Source: Prevotellaceae bacterium (lineage in GTDB: Bacteria > Bacteroidota > Bacteroidia > Bacteroidales > Paludibacteraceae). Taken from it: a stretch of DNA of 6,462 nt. Both the position numbers and the translations under genes were made by a program. Within the stretch, counting starts at the first letter, position 1. Each line of letters starts with the position of its first letter. The stretch is taken from the NCBI GenBank assembly GCA_031270425.1, contig JAISXQ010000118.1, positions 1 through 6,462 of the forward strand. The letters are read 5' to 3'. Positions 3,854-6,462 of this stretch are shown in pieces. The notes under the pieces were generated by a model, which worked only from the letters and a program-made list of their open reading frames with translations, was not told the origin of the DNA and searched no databases.

Positions 3854-6462
3854 ATGAACTCCAAGAAAAAAACACGTATTTTCGGGTGGATGCTTTTCTT
3901 TCTTCTTCCCGGCATATCGTTGACGGCGCAAAACAGAGCCATATCGGGAACCGTAAGCGAGAGCAACGGCGATAAAATACCCGGCGCTACCATAAAAGTG
4001 CAGGGAACGAATACCGCCACCATGACCGATCTCAACGGACAGTACAAACTGAATGCCGGCGCGGACGCTAAACGCCTCGAAGTATCTTACCTCGGAATGA
4101 AAACCGCCGTAGTGGAAATAAGCGGAAGTATTGTAAATGTAGTAATGACGCCCGAAGCGACGGCTTTGGACGAGGTTGTGGTTACCGGATACGGAACCAC
4201 TAAAAAACGGGACTTGGTAACCAGCGTCGGTTCCGTAAGCGCGGAGCAGTTGAAGAACGTCCCTGTAACAAGCGCGGCGGAAGCGCTGCAAGGAAAGCTG
4301 GCAGGCGTTAACGTTACAACGACGGAGGGTTCGCCGGACGCCGATGTGAAAATCCGTGTGCGCGGCGGCAGTTCGTTAACCCAAAGCAGCGAACCGCTGT
4401 ATATTGTGGACGGATTTCCGGTTCATAACATCAACGATATTCCGCCCTCGTCGATACAAAGCGTCGATGTGCTGAAAGACGCTGCGGCGACAGCTATTTA
4501 CGGCGCACAAGGAGCCAACGGCGTTATTATTATTACGACGAAAGACGCCGGACTTTCCGGCGGAAACGACGGCAAATTCAACTTCAACGTGGATTATACA
4601 GGATATTGGGGAAGCAAAAAAATGGCAAAACGATACGAAATGATGAATCCGCGCGACTTTGCCCTGATGCAGTACGAATACGCCTGGTTGAAAGACCGCG
4701 CTCAAAATACAACTCCGGGACTTGGCAAAAAAGACATATTATCGAACTACAACGCTTATTTCGACCCTGTTTATAACGAAAACGGTCAGAATAAGGACAT
4801 TTTCAGTCCGGTAGGCGATATACTGGATTATTGGACTGCGCAACCGCATACTGACTGGCAAAATGAAACCTTCGGGCGCACCGGAATAAACCTGAATAAC
4901 AGCCTTACGATTAACGGCGGCAATAAAACGACGAATTTCACGCTGAGCTATAACCGCGTCGACGACAAGGGCATTATGTACGAATCGAATTACCTGCGCA
5001 ACAATCTTTCGCTGAAAGTCAGCAGTAAGCCTGTTAAAGATTTGACCGTCAGCATAACCGGTCGCTACTCCAACACGGAAGTGCTTGGCGCAGGGGCAAA
5101 CACCGCCGAAGATGCGGGCAGTAAAACCGAATCGCGCGTCCGCAACGCGATTGCCTACACACCCATACAGTTGTTTCAAAAAGATTCGGATTCGCTCGAA
5201 GACGAAGAATCTTACGGCGGCATGTACGACCCGATAACCGCCATTGACGACAACTACAAATTCAAAACCGACGACAAATGGACGATACAGGGCTATGTGC
5301 GCTACAAATTGTTCAAAGTCCTGACGCTGAAAAGCGATTGGGGATACGAAAGCCGGAATGTCAATACAGACCGTTTCTACGGAGTAACCACCTATTTTTC
5401 GCGTTCGGGGAAGGACAATCCGCTGTTGGGAAAAGGTTATTCGGCAGGAATTGTAAACGGTGCGGAAGAAACAAAATTCCGCAATTCCAATACGCTGGAA
5501 TACAAACCGGTTTTCGACAGGATACACAGTCTCAACGTGTTGTTAGGCGAAGAAATTATTATGAACGACAGCGAAACTTCTACGGAATATACTTTCGGTT
5601 ACGACGGCGGATATTCGGGGCGGGAAGTATTCGCAGGCAAAGCGCCCTACATACAACGCTTGCAGTCGAATTATATCTATCCGAACGACAATATGCTTTC
5701 GCTCTTTACCCGGGTCGACTACAACGCCTTTTCGAGGTATTACCTTTCGTTAACCATGCGGGGCGACGCTTCCACACGCTTTGCAAAAGAAAATCAGTGG
5801 GGATTTTTTCCCGCTTCGGCTGTGGCTTGGCGCATATCCGACGAGCCTTGGATGAGAAACCTTGCCGACGCCGCCCGAATTTCCGATTTAAAATGGAGGT
5901 TCAGCTACGGCATTGCCGGAAACAATAATGTGGACTTGGGTTATCTGAACAATCAATATGTAGAAAAATTAAAAATTAATCCCTTGCTGGGAGCTTATAT
6001 CGGCTTGGCGCCTTACAACGACGAATTTGAAGCTAACGCTACGTTGAAATGGGAAACGACCATAACGCGGAACCTCGGTTTGGATTATACCTTTTTTAAC
6101 GGCAGGTTAAGCGGAACGGTCGATATATATAAAAATTCGACAAAAGACCTGATTATCGCCAAAAAACTCGCTTCGGGAAAATACCAGTATCAAAATGTGG
6201 GGGAAACCGAAAACCGGGGTCTTGAATTTTCTGTTGCCACAGTGATTCTGGATAAAGGGACGGGGGATGTAACCTACGGATTGTCCGCCAACGCCAATAT
6301 TTCTTTCAACAGGGGCAAAATAATATCCTTAGGCGGATTGGACGAGTATAATGTCGCGACCGGCTATTTAGGCTCCGGCTATCTGAACGCCGATGTAGAG
6401 TATAAGTTGAAGGTCGGCGAAGAATTGGGCAGAGTATGGGGCTATCAATACGACGGCTGGTA
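3854..6462 (+). CDS. SusC/RagA-family TonB-linked outer membrane receptor (3' partial)
   Basis: The frame is open for 869 codons from the ATG at 3854 to the window end without a stop or frameshift; family members usually have about 1000 or more residues, so the last barrel strands are missing. The product is an outer membrane beta-barrel that imports oligosaccharides using TonB energy. Residues 1-25 form a signal peptide (cut in LTA/QN). Residues about 28-98 are a carboxypeptidase-regulatory-like domain (ISGTVSESNGDKIPGATIKV, then TDLNGQYKL). A TonB box follows at 105-114 (LDEVVVTGYG). The plug domain at about 117-230 has LQGKLAGVNV, IRVRGG, PLYIVDGFP and AIYGAQGANGVIIITTK, all SusC hallmarks. 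The rest is barrel, with NLSLKVSSKP, LSLTMRGDAS and LKWETTITRNLGLDYTFFNGRLSGTVDIY motifs. There is no STN domain, so direct FecI/FecR-type signalling is unlikely. A SusD-like lipoprotein is expected downstream. Its base composition is visibly more G/C-rich than that of the GH genes before it. Confidence 0.95.
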   Translation, partial: MNSKKKTRIFGWMLFFLLPGISLTAQNRAISGTVSESNGDKIPGATIKVQGTNTATMTDLNGQYKLNAGADAKRLEVSYLGMKTAVVEISGSIVNVVMTPEATALDEVVVTGYGTTKKRDLVTSVGSVSAEQLKNVPVTSAAEALQGKLAGVNVTTTEGSPDADVKIRVRGGSSLTQSSEPLYIVDGFPVHNINDIPPSSIQSVDVLKDAAATAIYGAQGANGVIIITTKDAGLSGGNDGKFNFNVDYTGYWGSKKMAKRYEMMNPRDFALMQYEYAWLKDRAQNTTPGLGKKDILSNYNAYFDPVYNENGQNKDIFSPVGDILDYWTAQPHTDWQNETFGRTGINLNNSLTINGGNKTTNFTLSYNRVDDKGIMYESNYLRNNLSLKVSSKPVKDLTVSITGRYSNTEVLGAGANTAEDAGSKTESRVRNAIAYTPIQLFQKDSDSLEDEESYGGMYDPITAIDDNYKFKTDDKWTIQGYVRYKLFKVLTLKSDWGYESRNVNTDRFYGVTTYFSRSGKDNPLLGKGYSAGIVNGAEETKFRNSNTLEYKPVFDRIHSLNVLLGEEIIMNDSETSTEYTFGYDGGYSGREVFAGKAPYIQRLQSNYIYPNDNMLSLFTRVDYNAFSRYYLSLTMRGDASTRFAKENQWGFFPASAVAWRISDEPWMRNLADAARISDLKWRFSYGIAGNNNVDLGYLNNQYVEKLKINPLLGAYIGLAPYNDEFEANATLKWETTITRNLGLDYTFFNGRLSGTVDIYKNSTKDLIIAKKLASGKYQYQNVGETENRGLEFSVATVILDKGTGDVTYGLSANANISFNRGKIISLGGLDEYNVATGYLGSGYLNADVEYKLKVGEELGRVWGYQYDGW

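Noticed and set aside
4739..5527. 262-codon minus-strand open frame inside the receptor gene
   Set aside because: It is antisense to an uninterrupted SusC-like coding frame with clear family motifs. Long shadow frames are expected in this G/C-richer codon usage.
5278..5928. 216-codon + strand frame inside the receptor gene
   Set aside because: It is an arginine-rich alternative frame of the SusC-like barrel region with no recognisable domain.

Overview
The window looks like chromosomal DNA of a member of the Bacteroidota, most likely Bacteroidales. The evidence is a SusC/RagA-type TonB-dependent receptor, the end of a protein with a type IX secretion (T9SS) type A sorting domain, AT-rich leaders without Shine-Dalgarno sequences, and intergenic DNA full of palindromes. 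The genus cannot be fixed from the sequence. All recognisable genes are on the + strand.

Layout. Positions 1-314 are the 3' end of a gene for a large secreted protein with a T9SS C-terminal signal. Positions 315-866 form a 552-base gap without a credible gene. It holds a small G/C hairpin, a short direct repeat, two long near-perfect palindromes, two T8 tracts beside promoter-like sequence, and an 18-base palindrome. Positions 867-2621 encode an exported glycoside hydrolase family 5 enzyme with a C-terminal CBM6-like carbohydrate-binding module. A 104-base spacer made largely of 7-base repeats follows. Positions 2726-3514 encode an exported GH16 enzyme of the laminarinase type. Positions 3515-3853 are a second gap, containing a perfect 37-bp inverted repeat and then an AT-rich leader. 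Positions 3854-6462 are the first 869 codons of a SusC-like receptor that runs off the window.

Function. The GH5-CBM6 and GH16 pair beside a SusC-like receptor suggests part of a polysaccharide utilisation locus (PUL). The GH16 active site has the spacing typical of endo-beta-1,3-glucanases, so a beta-1,3-glucan such as laminarin or a fungal wall glucan is the best guess; mixed-linkage glucan is also possible. The two enzymes would cut the glycan and the receptor, with a SusD partner expected just beyond the window, would import oligosaccharides. Whether the enzymes and the receptor share one operon is unclear, because a large hairpin lies between them.

I see no clearly new system. The genes belong to known families. 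The least ordinary parts are the intergenic palindromes and the 7-base repeat array.
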